A stretch of 64,000 nucleotides of DNA from Lepidurus packardi (lineage: Eukaryota > Arthropoda > Branchiopoda > Notostraca > Triopsidae). Position numbers and translations under genes: made by a program. Shown here piece by piece: positions 22,440 through 32,997 of the stretch; within the stretch, counting starts at the first letter, position 1, and each line of letters starts with the position of its first letter. The notes under the pieces are model-generated. The model was not told the DNA's origin. It worked only from the letters and a program-made list of their open reading frames with translations, and ran no database searches. The DNA is taken from positions 1,054,001 through 1,118,000 of the forward strand of contig JAKZAN010000004.1 of assembly GCA_023053545.1 (NCBI GenBank), given 5' to 3'.

Positions 22440-23274
22440 CTTCATTAATCCAGCTCAGGTAATTCGACACTTTCGCATAAATTCCAGGAACTGTGTCCAC
22501 TCCGCAAGTCCATGATTCTGTCCTGCAAAATCCATGGAAAATTTGCAAGGCAGACAAATAGGCAGGATGCCAGCACTGGTTTTTCCAGTTTTAATAGTGC
22601 AATGTTGCTATCTACGGTGCGCACGTAGAACGCCGGGTGGATCATGAAGGTTGCATTTGTTACCTGTAACGCATTTCGTAAAGAATGACTATTCCTTCAT
22701 GTTTTTATGGGATGACATGGTATACCAACGTGAAGAGGCACCGTAGTGTCACTAGTTCCGAGGTAGACAACGATTTTAGTTGCAGATATAACGCAGTATG
22801 CAGATGAAAGGACCCAGTTTTCACTTATCACACTGCCTCCACATTTCGCAGTATTGTCTATTAGCAAATAGGCCATCCAGGGCCCTTTTTGCACAGTAAC
22901 TTCTTGGCCGCCTACTATACGAGTCTGTGAAAATAGTATTCTGAGTTGATAGCGAAGCATTAAAAAGCACTGTATTTACTACAGCGCCTTGGATACCACA
23001 GCTACAGGTCGTGGGCGGCGCAATGGTCGCGATTGGGCGAACAGTCGTGGCCGGGCGGACGGTCGTGGATGGGGCAAGGGCACTACCACAACTGAATGTT
23101 GGCAAGTATGAGACTATGCGATTGAAAGCTAAAAGGACAAAAAATAGACAGTCTAATGGTAGTTTGGGATAGCGCGAAAGTTGAAAATGTAAATGAAAGT
23201 GAGTCAAGACAGATCTTACGCGAGAGCACTGTTCGCTTCCGTTTTCACTGGCGCTTCGGGGATTGGTTCTGACC
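22440..23274 (-). pseudogene. Protease D: serine protease pseudogene with internal deletion
   Basis: Exons recognisable by homology: exon 2 about 23221-23274, exon 3 22971-23128, exon 4 22730-22924 and exon 5 from 22663. Exon 4 reads RIVGGQEVTVQKGPWMAYLL; the His57 motif is SAYC (Tyr) and the Asp102 motif is DSNIALL (Asn). Around 22515-22530 exon 5 runs directly into the last part of exon 7, so exon 6 and the Ser195 region are deleted. Exon 1 with the signal peptide is missing: the sequence upstream jumps into the 3' spacer of E near 23350. The linker contains Pro/Thr-rich repeats (about 22995-23075). Confidence 0.8.
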
Positions 23275-24234
23275 TCAAATCTTTAAAATTGATGGAAGAA
23301 ATTTTCCAGTAAGTAAATGAGAAGGAACTACGGTGACTTAGTTCAGCTATAAGTTCAGCTGTGATCAAGGACATTAGAGACTGATTTCATTTTTGGTTTG
23401 TATAATTCCCAATTGTATTATCCCATTGTATTAACCCAATCCTTTAATGCATTTATATTTCTGTAGTTGAATCACTCAGGTCGATTGATTCACAATATCT
23501 GCTGTGGTCTTCCAGATTCTGGGTAACTTTGTCGCCTCAATTAGATTGCACTTATATATTGCAAAATGTCTGGCCTGTAAAAGTATGGAAAAGATTTCCT
23601 TGAAATTTAAAAAACCACAACTAGTTTTCCTTAAACTTTACCAGTTGTTTGATCAATCCAGCTCAAGTAATTCGTCAGTTTGGTGTAAACTCCAGGATAT
23701 ACATCGTTGGCGCAGCTAAATCCCACGCTAACTATCCCAATCAGGTACGTGTTCGTACCATTTTGCCAATTGACAGGGCCACCAGTATCACCCTACGAAG
23801 AAGAAGAGCAAGTTATGAAATGGCTTAAAAAACAAGAAAATTCTCAAATTCCCAAATTACGTAGCAGAAATTGAAGCCACCTGGACGGTACATGCAAAAC
23901 TTGTTATCCGTGATAAAAGCACTATTATACGAAAAAGGGGCCATTGTACACTGAGTTCGGTTAAAAATTGGGAGAGTCATTTCCAAGAGTTTACTTGGAT
24001 AATAGCCAGTTTTAGTGGTAGCACCCCAACCTAGCAAAACAGACAGTTATTGTATCATTGTGTGCTGTAACCAGCGCCAGTTAAAGGTTGCGAGTACTCG
24101 AGGCAGTTGCTAAGCGCGCCAAACTGACAGGGACGCTAACTGTACTCGGATTTGTTTCTTTCCGGCAAAAAAGCGCCATGCTTAGAGCAACCACCCAGGG
24201 CTCGAGTAACGCTCTGCCCGTACTGACTATAATA

Positions 24235-25522
24235 TTGGGTCACTCGAAAAGTCCGTGCAGTAAATTACCCAAAATTTGAAAGCGAATTTCTCTGCACATA
24301 GCGAATTTTATTAAACTATGTATGAACCATTTTGTTCGATCACTTTAGACCAACGATTTGGTAGATCGAAGATCCCCTTCTCCCAAAACATCTTGGGTTT
24401 ATTTGCGAAAAAACTGATTGAGGTGCATTTTGATGGCCTCCAGATTTTCGAAATTTTTTCCGTTAAGGGAGTTTTGAAGAGAGCGGAAAAGATGGTAGTC
24501 TGAAGGTGCAAGGCCAGGGCTGTAAGCAGGGTGCGGTAGAACATCCCAGGAAAATTCTAAAAGTTTTTGCCGGGTCCGCAAAGATGTGTGTGGCCGGGCG
24601 TTTTCGTGGTGGAAGGTTACGCCTCTTCTGTTGGCCAATTCCGGACGCTTTTGAGCAATGGCATCCTTCAAATTGTTAAGTTGCTCGCAGTATTTGTCCG
24701 AGTTAATAGTCTGACCATACGGTAGTAGCTTCTAGTAAACTACGCCTTTGTAATCCCACCAGATGCACAGCATCACCTTCTTCGGGTGGAGCCTGGCTTT
24801 AGGGACAGTTTGTAGACGACTGTCCCTTGTTCCCCAAGATCTTTTTCTTGTAACATTATTGTAGATAATCCACTTTTCGTCTCCTGTGATTAGATTTCTC
24901 AAAAAAGGATGCTCCGTATTTTTATGTAGCAATAAATCGCAGGCGTCCACGCTCTCTACCAGGTTCATGTCGCTCAGGTCGTGCGGGAGCCAGACGTCCG
25001 CTCTATTAATGTAGCCAGCGGATTTCAGGTGTTTAGAAACGCTATCATTGGATACCCCGACAATCTCCTGTATCTCTTTTATTGTAAAATGTGGGTTTAC
25101 GTCCACCAAAGATGTTATTTGGTTCGTATCGACCACTTTAGGACGACCCGTTCGGGCGCCATCTTGAAAGCAAAAATTTCCATTTCGGAAACGCGCAAAC
25201 CATTTCCAAACCACGCGTTCTTTTAAAGCACCAGGGCCGTAAACTCCACAAATTTTTTCAAGTGTTTCCGAAACGTTGAGTCCTTCGTGGAAATGATACC
25301 GCATTATGTGGCGAAAATGTTCAGCGGAATCGTCCATCTTTCAGTGGTTAATAAAAACTTCGAATTCAAGTCAGGATCACTAAAATTTGGTACACATATA
25401 GCTAACATAAACCTCTTCCTAGTTTTCGAACAAAAAAGTTCGAATGCAGACGGAAAAAAATACCCGGGCTGTTTGAATGGGAAAGTGTTCGGATTACTGC
25501 ACGGACTTTTCGAGTGACCCAA
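24235..25522 (-). mobile_element. Mariner transposon (1288 bp) with intact terminal repeats
   Basis: The terminal inverted repeats are 24235-24263 and 25494-25522, 29 bp each and identical by eye, beginning TTGGGTCACTCG. TA target duplications are at 24233-24234 and 25523-25524. It sits in intron 5 of protease E. The uninterrupted target can be seen in the homologous introns near 12522, 35718 and 42793 (GTAATATATCTTAGATTTG). Confidence 0.95.
24320..25337 (-). pseudogene. Mariner transposase, broken
   Basis: Cut-and-paste transposase of the DD34D type. It begins MDDSAEHFRHIMRYHF, followed by the paired HTH region and the WLPHDLSDMNL linker motif. The first catalytic Asp is in ITGDEKW. A stop at about 24734 interrupts the frame after DYKGVVY; the frame then continues to FHHENARPHTS, where the second catalytic residue is Glu instead of the usual Asp, and to YSPGLAPSDYHLF (third Asp). 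A further frame change follows near 24405. Three defects make it inactive. The WLPHDLS form suggests the mauritiana/cecropia side of the family. Confidence 0.9.
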
Positions 25523-25617
25523 TATATCTTAGATTTGCTTACCGGTCACTGTAGCATTCTGTCCTGTAAAATTCGTTGTACTAAACTTGTAAGGCAGGCA
25601 AATGGGTTGGATGGCAG

Positions 25618-26071
25618 TGTAAGAATGTGCTTTTATTCTCCCGCTTATTTTTGAGTACCCCACCTATATTCTCCCGTAAACACTAGATGTCGCCCTCCAC
25701 ATGCATGAAGCCATGCATGTGTCTGATTAGTCCGCTATTGCCCAATACTGTGAATCCCCTTATTATGTACGAACCGCCCACACCAATGAAGTAATAGCTC
25801 AGCTTACTAGTTAATTGTTTTCCTGGTGGCTTTCATTTTATCAATCAGGGCAGTCAGAATTTGCCTTTAGTAGGGGTCGGTATTCGCCTTTGGTGGAAAG
25901 TTGGTGCTCGCTTTTAGCAAAGGGTGTTAGAGTGTGTATGTACAAAATACATCCGTGAACCAGAGTCTAAGTCCTTTTTCGGACTCTAACTTTACTCCGT
26001 GAGTCCTGATAACCACAGCCTCTCCTTCCGCCACAAAGAACCTACTATAATTTGTAAGACACTTTCTTACA
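25618..26071. mobile_element. MITE of 454 bp inserted in exon 5 of protease E
   Basis: Ends are TGTAAGAATGTG and, in reverse complement, TGTAAGAAAGTG. Target duplication GCAG lies at 25614-25617 and 26072-26075. The homologous exons in A and G read straight through GGATGGCAGCACT, giving the empty site. No coding capacity; I do not recognise the family. A 4-bp target duplication excludes Tc1/mariner. Confidence 0.8.
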
Positions 26072-27059
26072 GCAGCACTAAAAGGCGCCGGCTTAATCAG
26101 TCTTAATAGTGCAATGTCGTTATCCGCGTTGTCCTTGCTGAAGTTTGGATGGATCATGATGGTGGCATTTGTTACCTGTTATGCATTTCGTAAAAACAAC
26201 TATTTATATATCTTTTCAAGAGATCACGAATTATAATCACATGAGGGGCAGTTACTGTAATGTCATTAATTCCCAGGTAGACTTCGACACCCTTTACTGC
26301 ATAAAAAACGCAGCTACCAGATGTAACGACCCAGTTTTCGCTGATCACACTACCTCCGCAAAGTGAACTATTGTCCACTAACAAATAGGCCATCCAGGGC
26401 CATTTTTTCAGTGTTGATTCTTGGCCACCTATGATACGATTCTGTCAAGGTAGTCAAGTTAATTGTGAGTTGAAAGCGAAGTATTGAAAAGTACTGTATT
26501 TACTGAATTTCCTTTGATGCCGCAGCTACAGGCTGCGGACGGGGCAACGGCACTATCACACCCAAATTTTCGCAAGTAAGAGGCCATCCGACTAAAAGCT
26601 AAAAAACAAAAAAACAGGGTAATGATTGCTCTGGAAAGTATGAAACTTGAAAATGTCATTGAAAGTCAGTCAAGTAAGGACTTACGAGATAGTACTGCTC
26701 GCTCCCAGAGGCTCCCGCCCGTTTTCGTTGGCTTTACGGGGTTTCGTTCGGAACTCTAGCGTTTGAATTTATTTTAGACATTTTCCAGTAAGTACACTAT
26801 AAGGAACTGTGGTTGACTTACGTGCTGCTGTTGGCTCAGTAGGAATGCGAGCAAACCGGGTTCTACTGTGATGGGCCCAACACCGTCAGCATCGTCACCG
26901 ATTGGGTTGGCCGCGGAAGCGAAGGCAAAAATCCCAAACAGGGCTACCAACACCACGGAAAACTTGGAACTTATTTCGTTTGCGTTTCAGTTGAGTTCGA
27001 AGGAATTAATTTTCTTCGCTCCCGGCGGTCGCATTTATATTTTTCTTGACTAGAGTGAA

Positions 27060-28000
27060 GAGCCGCGTCTGATTTCAGTTCAGGAAGACTATCGCCAACT
27101 TGAAAGGCTTCTCCCTAGAAAAAAAAGAAACTTTATGAAATACGACAGGTGGTGATAACACGTGATGAGAGAGATCGGCTTATTTGTGGTTGTAAACTTA
27201 ATGATTTTTCCATAGAAATTATTTGTTCACGTCTTCAGCTTGTCGCTTGTAAAAGGAAGTCTGCAATTTGGAAGTAACGAGATGCGTCGTAGGACCTTCG
27301 TTCAAGGATCTAGCAAGCTACAGTTAATTGTATAACTTTATTGACGTAACCTAATTTGAAGAAAGATTATGTAGCTTCATGCTGTGAAACAAGATAGACA
27401 CACACTGTACACATGTTGCTTCATTTAACAAAACAGTTGTTGCTTCTAACATAATTACATTCCTTGGTTAGCATAGCAAGCAATAGCACGCATGCTAAAC
27501 TCGAAATGAAAAAACATTGATCCCGGAACTAGAACTTTGTCAATGAAATGTACGTCCTAATTCCGTTCCGAAGTTAAAGCTACTTGTTCTCGTAGCAAGA
27601 TCGGACAGGGAGGCGTAAATTTGCTAATTATAACGCCGTTCACAATAAATTTATTAATAATTATACAAATTTAAATAATTCAATTTTCTTCAAATAATGT
27701 TTTTGTATTGTCAATCTCAATTTTCATTATTGGTCTGCAAGGCGGATATGGTTGTGTTACAAGTCGTCTGCAAAATTATTTACCCAACCCTCCAAATAAA
27801 TATATTGAAGGGTTAAAGCCTTGGAACACGCCCGCAATGCCTTCTTCTTCTTTGTGTTGTTGATCTTTTCAACAGGTTCTCCAGTTTCGGAAATCCGAGA
27901 TAAAAATGACACTAGTGTGTATTATGGTTTCAAAACGTTCTCGAAAAACGAATGACAAACTGGTGTCACTCGAATTCAAAAATGGTAGTTGGATTGTAAA
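27060..28000. other. Spacer 5' of protease E
   Basis: Homologous to 13600-14400 and the other unit spacers. No gene. Confidence 0.5.
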
Positions 28001-28008
28001 TACATTAG

Positions 28009-28210
28009 TTTAGGTTAGGTTAGGTTAAGTTAGGATAGGTTAGGTTACGTTAAGTTAGGATAGGTTAGGTTAGGTTAGGTTTAGGTTAGGTTAGGTTAGT
28101 TTAGGTTTGATTAGGTTAGTTTAGGTTTGATTAGGTTAGGTTAGCTTAGGTTAGGTTATTAAGTTAGGTTAGCTTAGGTTAGGTTATTAAGTTAGGTTAG
28201 ATTAGGTTAG
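28009..28210. repeat. Telomere-like (TTAGG)n-derived tract
   Basis: About 200 bp dominated by TTAGG / GGTTA words with interspersed TTTAGG, TAAGTTAGG and ATTAGG variants. TTAGG is the usual arthropod telomere repeat; here it is internal and degenerate. Confidence 0.8.
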
Positions 28211-28389
28211 CTTCACGATTCTCATCAATTTTCGTTGATGAGAGTCGCTAAAATTTGAATTTTCTTTCACTCCACTAGCTGAAAAAAGAAGAATTCATTG
28301 TTGGCCAGTGACACACAAGTGTCATGTTTGACCCAGGGACACTTTACGTACGTATGTAACTAAATCCGGAGAACGTGTTGGATCTTTTT

Positions 28390-28720
28390 TTTTAGTCAAA
28401 ACTGTGCCATCTAACGGGCACATTATCGACTATTTCTGACCATTTAATATTTCTGATTTTTTTTGGATAAAGGTTATTATTATTCTGAAACAACTTTCTA
28501 TATATCTTATTATTGGTAGAGAAAAGGAAAAAAAAATCTTTGTGTTGTTAAAGACAACAGGCGAAGTGGCATCGCATCGTCGTCTGCTGCATTCAAGATA
28601 GGTGTCGCTGTCTATTCAACTCCGGTTGACTTTGCTCCGAACACGAATTTACACTATTATATTGGGATTGGCGTGCTTAGGAAAGTGCATGTTAACGAAA
28701 GGTGATAGAATTTAGACCTT
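28390..28720 (-). mobile_element. Non-LTR 3' fragment and adjoining duplicated block
   Basis: 28390-28540 matches the 3' end of the second non-LTR family (14405-14545, 44670-44820). 28550-28720 matches 14575-14750. No open frame of interest. Confidence 0.6.
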
Positions 28721-28739
28721 CACCGAACAAAAAAATCTC

Positions 28740-29060
28740 TTTGTGTTGTTAAAGACGACATATTTAAAGACTTGGAATCCGCCCGCAAGGCCGTTCGTCC
28801 TGTCGGAAAGGCCTAACAGTGACTCTTCTGTATTGGCCAAGCCGCGCCCCGGCACGCCTCGCCCAGTCCCCAGTCTTCTTCTTGTATGGCGTTCATCTGT
28901 CAACGTGGCTTTGAAAAGCCTTCCAAAACCTGTTAACTTTTCAAACTTTCCGTCTTGTCCAAAATCTCCAGTGCCGTCGTACACCCGTGGGTTGATGATA
29001 GCCTTAAATCCAGCAGTCGCCATCGTATCCTACGGCAAAGTCTAGGAATTCAAACCATAC
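28740..29060 (+). pseudogene. Gag-like fragment of a Gypsy relative
   Basis: Plus-strand words LESARKAVRPVGKA and then SNPRP-like text correspond to the gag region at 58015-58120 of the larger Gypsy element, which also contains ESARK and the CCCGCAAGGC nucleotide block. Several stops; only a remnant. Confidence 0.4.
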
Positions 29061-29609
29061 GGGAAACTCTCTCCAGCACTTTCAGACTAGCTTCAGCTCT
29101 TCCATTTTCCAGCACCGTTTCCAGATCGGGGATCCAGACTTATCCGGTCTGCTTGCGCTACCGCGGACTTTCGTGTGTTTGCTAGCCTTGCCTACGTGAC
29201 AGGGTGTACACGAGGCCAGGTATACTATCCCACCGCTGTTTGTTAACTGGCACGAAAACGTTTTGGCACAAATAAATAGTGGATATATTTGAGTTTCATA
29301 AGCGGTTCATTCGCCACTTCTAAAACCGACAATATACTGTAGTTCTTCACTAAACTTGCCGCACTCTTTCGCCCCTTCAATACAGACTTGTTTTCCGATC
29401 GACTATCGCTCTCCTCCGAACGGACTCTATGACTCTCCCTCTCTCTCTCAGCACCTCCAAAAACATCACAAAAGGAGGGGAAAGAAACACTAAAACTGAC
29501 AAACTGAAAAGGTGTACATAGCAGTCACCAAGAATAATATGTGACGTAACCCCGTACAAATAACATCCCCCACCGCTTGTCAATAGGCAAATTACATCGG
29601 CCAAGGAAA

Positions 29610-30590
29610 TCAAGAATCAAAATCCCGAAACCAAGCTGGTCGCTTAACGCGACGTCCGTGCCTAGTCGTAACTTCATCTTCGGACGGGGCGGGCGGATCT
29701 GGGGCCTCTGGCAAAGCAGGGGACTCAGCATCCTCTTGTTCGAAAGATCCCTCGTAAGGACGCTCCAGGCTCAGCTGCTTCCTCAGTCCGGTCGCTCCGG
29801 CTGCACGCAAATTCGCCCCATGCTCACGCTTCTTTTTGCGCCCTTTCCGGACACAAAGTTTGGCGGGCAGGCTTCTATCTCCCTGAACGGCCCCTCGAAA
29901 CGCGCAGCCAACTTTGGTGACAACCGCGAGGGAACTGATGTTGCCTTTTGAACACTAGGTCGCCCACCCGGTAGCAGGCATCTCCGTCTTCCCGCGCCCT
30001 TCCGGCATACTTTTCCAACGATAATTTAGCCTTAGACCGGAAGCACTCCAGCACTCCATGCATCGCTCGCAAGTACTCAACCGGATCCAGACGCTGGTCT
30101 CGGCTACTCTTTCCCGCGGTGGTCTCTACCTCTGTCACCACTGGGGTACGACAGAGGCTCCCGAATATCAACTCGAACGGGCTGAATTTGGTCACGCTAT
30201 GCTCGGCAGAGCGATAAGCTATCATGACCACTGGGAGCTACAAGTCCCAATCCATTTGTCGCTTATCGACATACTGCGCTAGCATTTTGCAAAGCGTTCG
30301 ATTGAATCGCTCCGTCTGACCATTACCTGCCGGATGATGTGGCGTCGTCCGAATCTTCTTTATTCCTAGCCGTTGGCAGATGACCCGAATAAATTTAGAC
30401 TCGAAATTGGTTCCTTGGTCGGTTAGGATACTCCGGCACTCCATAGCGGCATGTGTAGTCCAACAGACACTCGGCAACCGTCTCTGCCGTCTAATCATCG
30501 AAAGCATACGTCTTTACCCACTAACTGAACAAATCTGAGACCACTAGGACGTAGCGCTTGCTAAGCTCGCTACGGCGTACGACGGTCCAA
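29610..30590 (-). pseudogene. Gypsy integrase core and tail
   Basis: Frames at 30507-30238, 30231-29875 and 29810-29610 together encode a DDE integrase end: SILTDQGTNFESKF (Asp) and HHPAGNGQTERFNRTL (Glu), then AYRSAEHSVTKFSPFELIFG, VGDLVFKR and a basic tail RHGRRVKRPAWFRDF. Upstream, VLVVSDLFS with a stop marks the first Asp motif. Frames are interrupted, so it is inactive. Confidence 0.8.
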
Positions 30591-30653
30591 CCTCAATGCT
30601 TCATCATCACTATCCGCCTTGTCGCGTTCCACAGGAGGTAGCATCTCTTCCGC

Positions 30654-31286
30654 TTAATCGCCTATACTTACTTCTCCGATCTCTACTCCTGGTCCGACTT
30701 CAATGCGTTCTGACGTCAGGTTTTGCAACCTTTCCGGTACCACTTCCGCAGCTTCTGCGATGGAAGACCGCCCCACTAGTAGGCCCTTGTCGTTAGCTCG
30801 GCGGCTTGGCTCCATGAATAACAATTCTGAGGCAGCCAGTCGGCGGGTGCTGAATGGCCTCCTGACGGTCGTCGCGACCACAACTTCCGGTTCCGGCTCG
30901 ACTAAGGTCAACTCATGCACTCCTACTGCTCCGCGAAAGTCGTTAGGCTGTGATTGGATTCCGAATAACTCCACTTTGTTCCGCGCGAAATCGATCTTCG
31001 CGGATACACGACGGAGGAAGTCCATACCGATTATCCAATCATTCGTGCAGCTTGCCAAAATTAGGTCCATATCAACCATTCCGCATTCGCCGATACTCAG
31101 CGACACACGAGCCATTCCTTCTGTCTCTAGCTCCACATCCCGATTGCCAGTCATGACCCGAAACTTCGTGTCCCGCACCTTGGGTCCAGATAACTCGTCA
31201 AAAAAACGGAAGCTCATGATTGACCGCTCGCTACCGCTATCAATAACCGCGTTGCAACGTACTCCTTCCACGCGGGCTCGCACCAC
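30654..31286 (-). pseudogene. Gypsy aspartic protease region
   Basis: 210-codon frame. Retropepsin motifs are CNAVIDSGSERSIMS (catalytic Asp) at residue about 14 and WIIGMDFLRR at about 89. After residue 120 comes an acidic linker (VHELTLVEPEPEVVV) and the frame ends where the reverse transcriptase should begin. The deletion junction lies between here and about 30600. Confidence 0.8.
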
Positions 31287-31454
31287 AAAACAGGAATCGA
31301 TGTGCCATCGCCGGCTAGTTACTGCATCTTCAGTTGCGCTGGGAGACTCCTGTGGTTTGAATATGACCCAACTTGTTAGAACTCCTGCATATAGTACGGC
31401 AGGCGGCAGTGGCGTGCCCCTTCAATCCACACGACCCACATCGGACGCTGCAAT

Positions 31455-31505
31455 CGCGGCGTACGTGTCCCGGCTGTCCACACGCGTAACAAGACACTGG
31501 CTTTT
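31455..31505 (-). pseudogene. Gag CCHC zinc knuckle
   Basis: Reads CYACGQPGHVRRDC on the minus strand, a canonical C-x2-C-x4-H-x4-C nucleic-acid-binding knuckle. Located just upstream of the aspartic protease of the same element. Confidence 0.75.
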
Positions 31506-31599
31506 CACCATCTGTCTCCTAGTTGCCGTTGCGACGATTCTGTGGCGAATTTGGGTTATGAGTAAACTTAAGATGGTTCCTGCGTTGTGATTAGGGGCT

Positions 31600-32030
31600 A
31601 CTTTGAAGAATAGGATGGCTAACAGCACTTTAAGGGAGGAAAGCTGTAGACTCGTTGGACGCTATCAGAATACTGTTTTTGAAGACTCACTTTTTACAAG
31701 GGAAATGACGAATTATATCCCCAATTGAAAGGTTACCGGATTGAAAAGTTAATGAACGTTCAAGGATTACAACTAATTCAATAAGGAGATTAAGTACACA
31801 AAACATAAGTAATTATAGAATTTTAGAAGTTTGAATTGTACTTGCTTGTTACTCTTACGGTGGATCAGTTTTTCTTAAAAACTTTCAATTCCACAGCAAC
31901 GACTTTAGTTGTAAAAGTCCACCCAAGTTTCGCCAATCAATTGCGGTTCTAAGCAGCCTTTCCTAAATGCAACCCCCCAAGTTACAGTATTCTACATTCT
32001 ATTGTAAACAAAGAAAAGATAAGAAAACCC
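31600..32030. other. Non-coding stretch
   Basis: AT-rich, nothing recognised. Confidence 0.4.
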
Positions 32031-32034
32031 AGAT

Positions 32035-32285
32035 CCGAAAGAGGTTTCGAAGGTTTCACAACGGTGGTTCTAACGTTAGATGAAAATGGCGTTCCGATAA
32101 TTATCGATACACCCAAATAAGGCAAATTAGAGCCGAAGCAAGTAGTGAATCGATGATTGTAACGATGGATGATAGCGATCTGGTAGTTAGCGGAACACCC
32201 AAAGTAAGGGAAGTCGAAGCCAGAACAAGTAAGGAGTCGGTGGTTGTAACGATGGCTGACAATGGCAATCCGATATTTATACAAT
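32035..32285 (+). pseudogene. Degenerate protein-repeat fragment
   Basis: In the plus direction three related stretches of about 28 residues can be read: TTVVLTLDENGVPIIIDTPK, SSESMIVTMDDSDLVVSGTP and TSKESVVVTMADNGNPIFI. They are separated by TPKVREVEAR-like linkers and interrupted by a stop after the first. The DNA repeat is about 85-95 bp. Origin unknown. Confidence 0.45.
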
Positions 32286-32339
32286 ATAGCTGAATCTGAG
32301 AATCCTGGTGGTAAGGAAACCCCAGCCAAGGACGTGGTC

Positions 32340-32565
32340 AATACCAATATGCGAAATTTATTACATCGGTTAGTTTGCTACTTTGATGGATGTGGAGATG
32401 TTAACTCGATTGTTAAATTATATTAGCTACGTGAATCGGAAGCATGGAATGAACTGCGTAATCAAAGAGCGTAGTTTTCCAGACGAGGAGAGATTTTTAG
32501 CCTGGAAGATTAGCATTGAAAAGAGGCAAAGTGTTTCCTGGGTTAACTGTAGAGGTTAACTTAAG
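32340..32565 (+). pseudogene. Fragment resembling the N-terminus of a SWIM/MULE-type transposon protein
   Basis: Plus-strand words CYFDGCGDV, then NRKHGMNCVIKERSFPDEER and FLAWKISIEKRQSVSWVNCR in changing frames. The F-x-WK-x-IE-x(5)-S-x-V-x-RG pattern is one I associate with SWIM/MULE transposon proteins. A guess from motif shape only. Confidence 0.25.
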
Positions 32566-32696
32566 GAATTGTCCAAACTGAATTGATTGTACAAAGTTTT
32601 CTTCCCATATAGTTTATATGTAGAATAATCAAAGAAATCTATGTAAGGTAGTATACACTTCATTTCTTATACAATTTGGTTCTTTCCTTCTTTTAA

Positions 32697-32993
32697 GGTT
32701 CCCGTATAGCATAGCTTGCTACACCTAAGCTACCACGAGATGGCCGTCAGTGTTTTGTAAGGGTGCACATAAACGCGCATTGCTTCTGCGCATAGAACGG
32801 CAAACAGGATAACTTTACAGCCATCCATTTCATTTTGGATACATTTTTTCTTCAAAAATACAATAAAAGTAATGTCAAGTCCGTAATTCCAGTACTGTCA
32901 AATCTTTGTGTTAAATTTCGCGTTAGCTATACGTAAGTATGCTTCTGCGTTCCCCGTGCTATAGAAAGCTTAGTAAATAACTATACGGGAACC
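32697..32993. mobile_element. TTAA-flanked MITE (297 bp) in intron 4 of pseudogene F
   Basis: TTAA at 32693-32696 and 32994-32997; terminal repeats GGTTCCCGTATAG are perfect over 13 bp. Same family and same insertion site as in protease B, so it was present before B and F diverged. Confidence 0.85.
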
Positions 32994-32997
32994 TTAA

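Larger units (their letters stand above)
23631..26974 (-). pseudogene. Protease E: serine protease pseudogene carrying two insertions
   Basis: Exons: 26822-26974, 26686-26755, 26495-26598, 26241-26441, 25543-26175 (split), 23861-24030, 23631-23792. The start codon is ATA instead of ATG (26972-26974), while the rest of the signal exon matches A. Exon 5 is interrupted by a 454-bp MITE (25618-26071). Intron 5 holds a mariner. Catalytic positions are lost: TSGSC (Ser for His57) and GDTGG (Thr195); pocket position 189 is Asn (GFNFC). Intron 2 has a normal GT donor, unlike A. Exon 4 carries one extra codon. TATA and spacers match those of A, so this is an old tandem copy of the A type. Confidence 0.85.
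29260..31530 (-). mobile_element. Gypsy-type LTR retrotransposon, internally deleted
   Basis: Order on the minus strand: zinc knuckle (about 31455-31500), protease (30654-31286), integrase core (30231-30590), C-terminal tail (29610-30100), purine tract GCGGTGGGGGATG near 29565-29578, then a probable 3' LTR from TGTTATTTG at about 29568 down to about 29250. Reverse transcriptase and RNase H, about 2 kb, are missing between protease and integrase. The 5' LTR was not found. Confidence 0.8.

Noticed and set aside
30703..31590. 295-codon plus-strand frame
   Set aside because: Antisense to the Gypsy protease, whose retropepsin motifs are clear on the minus strand.
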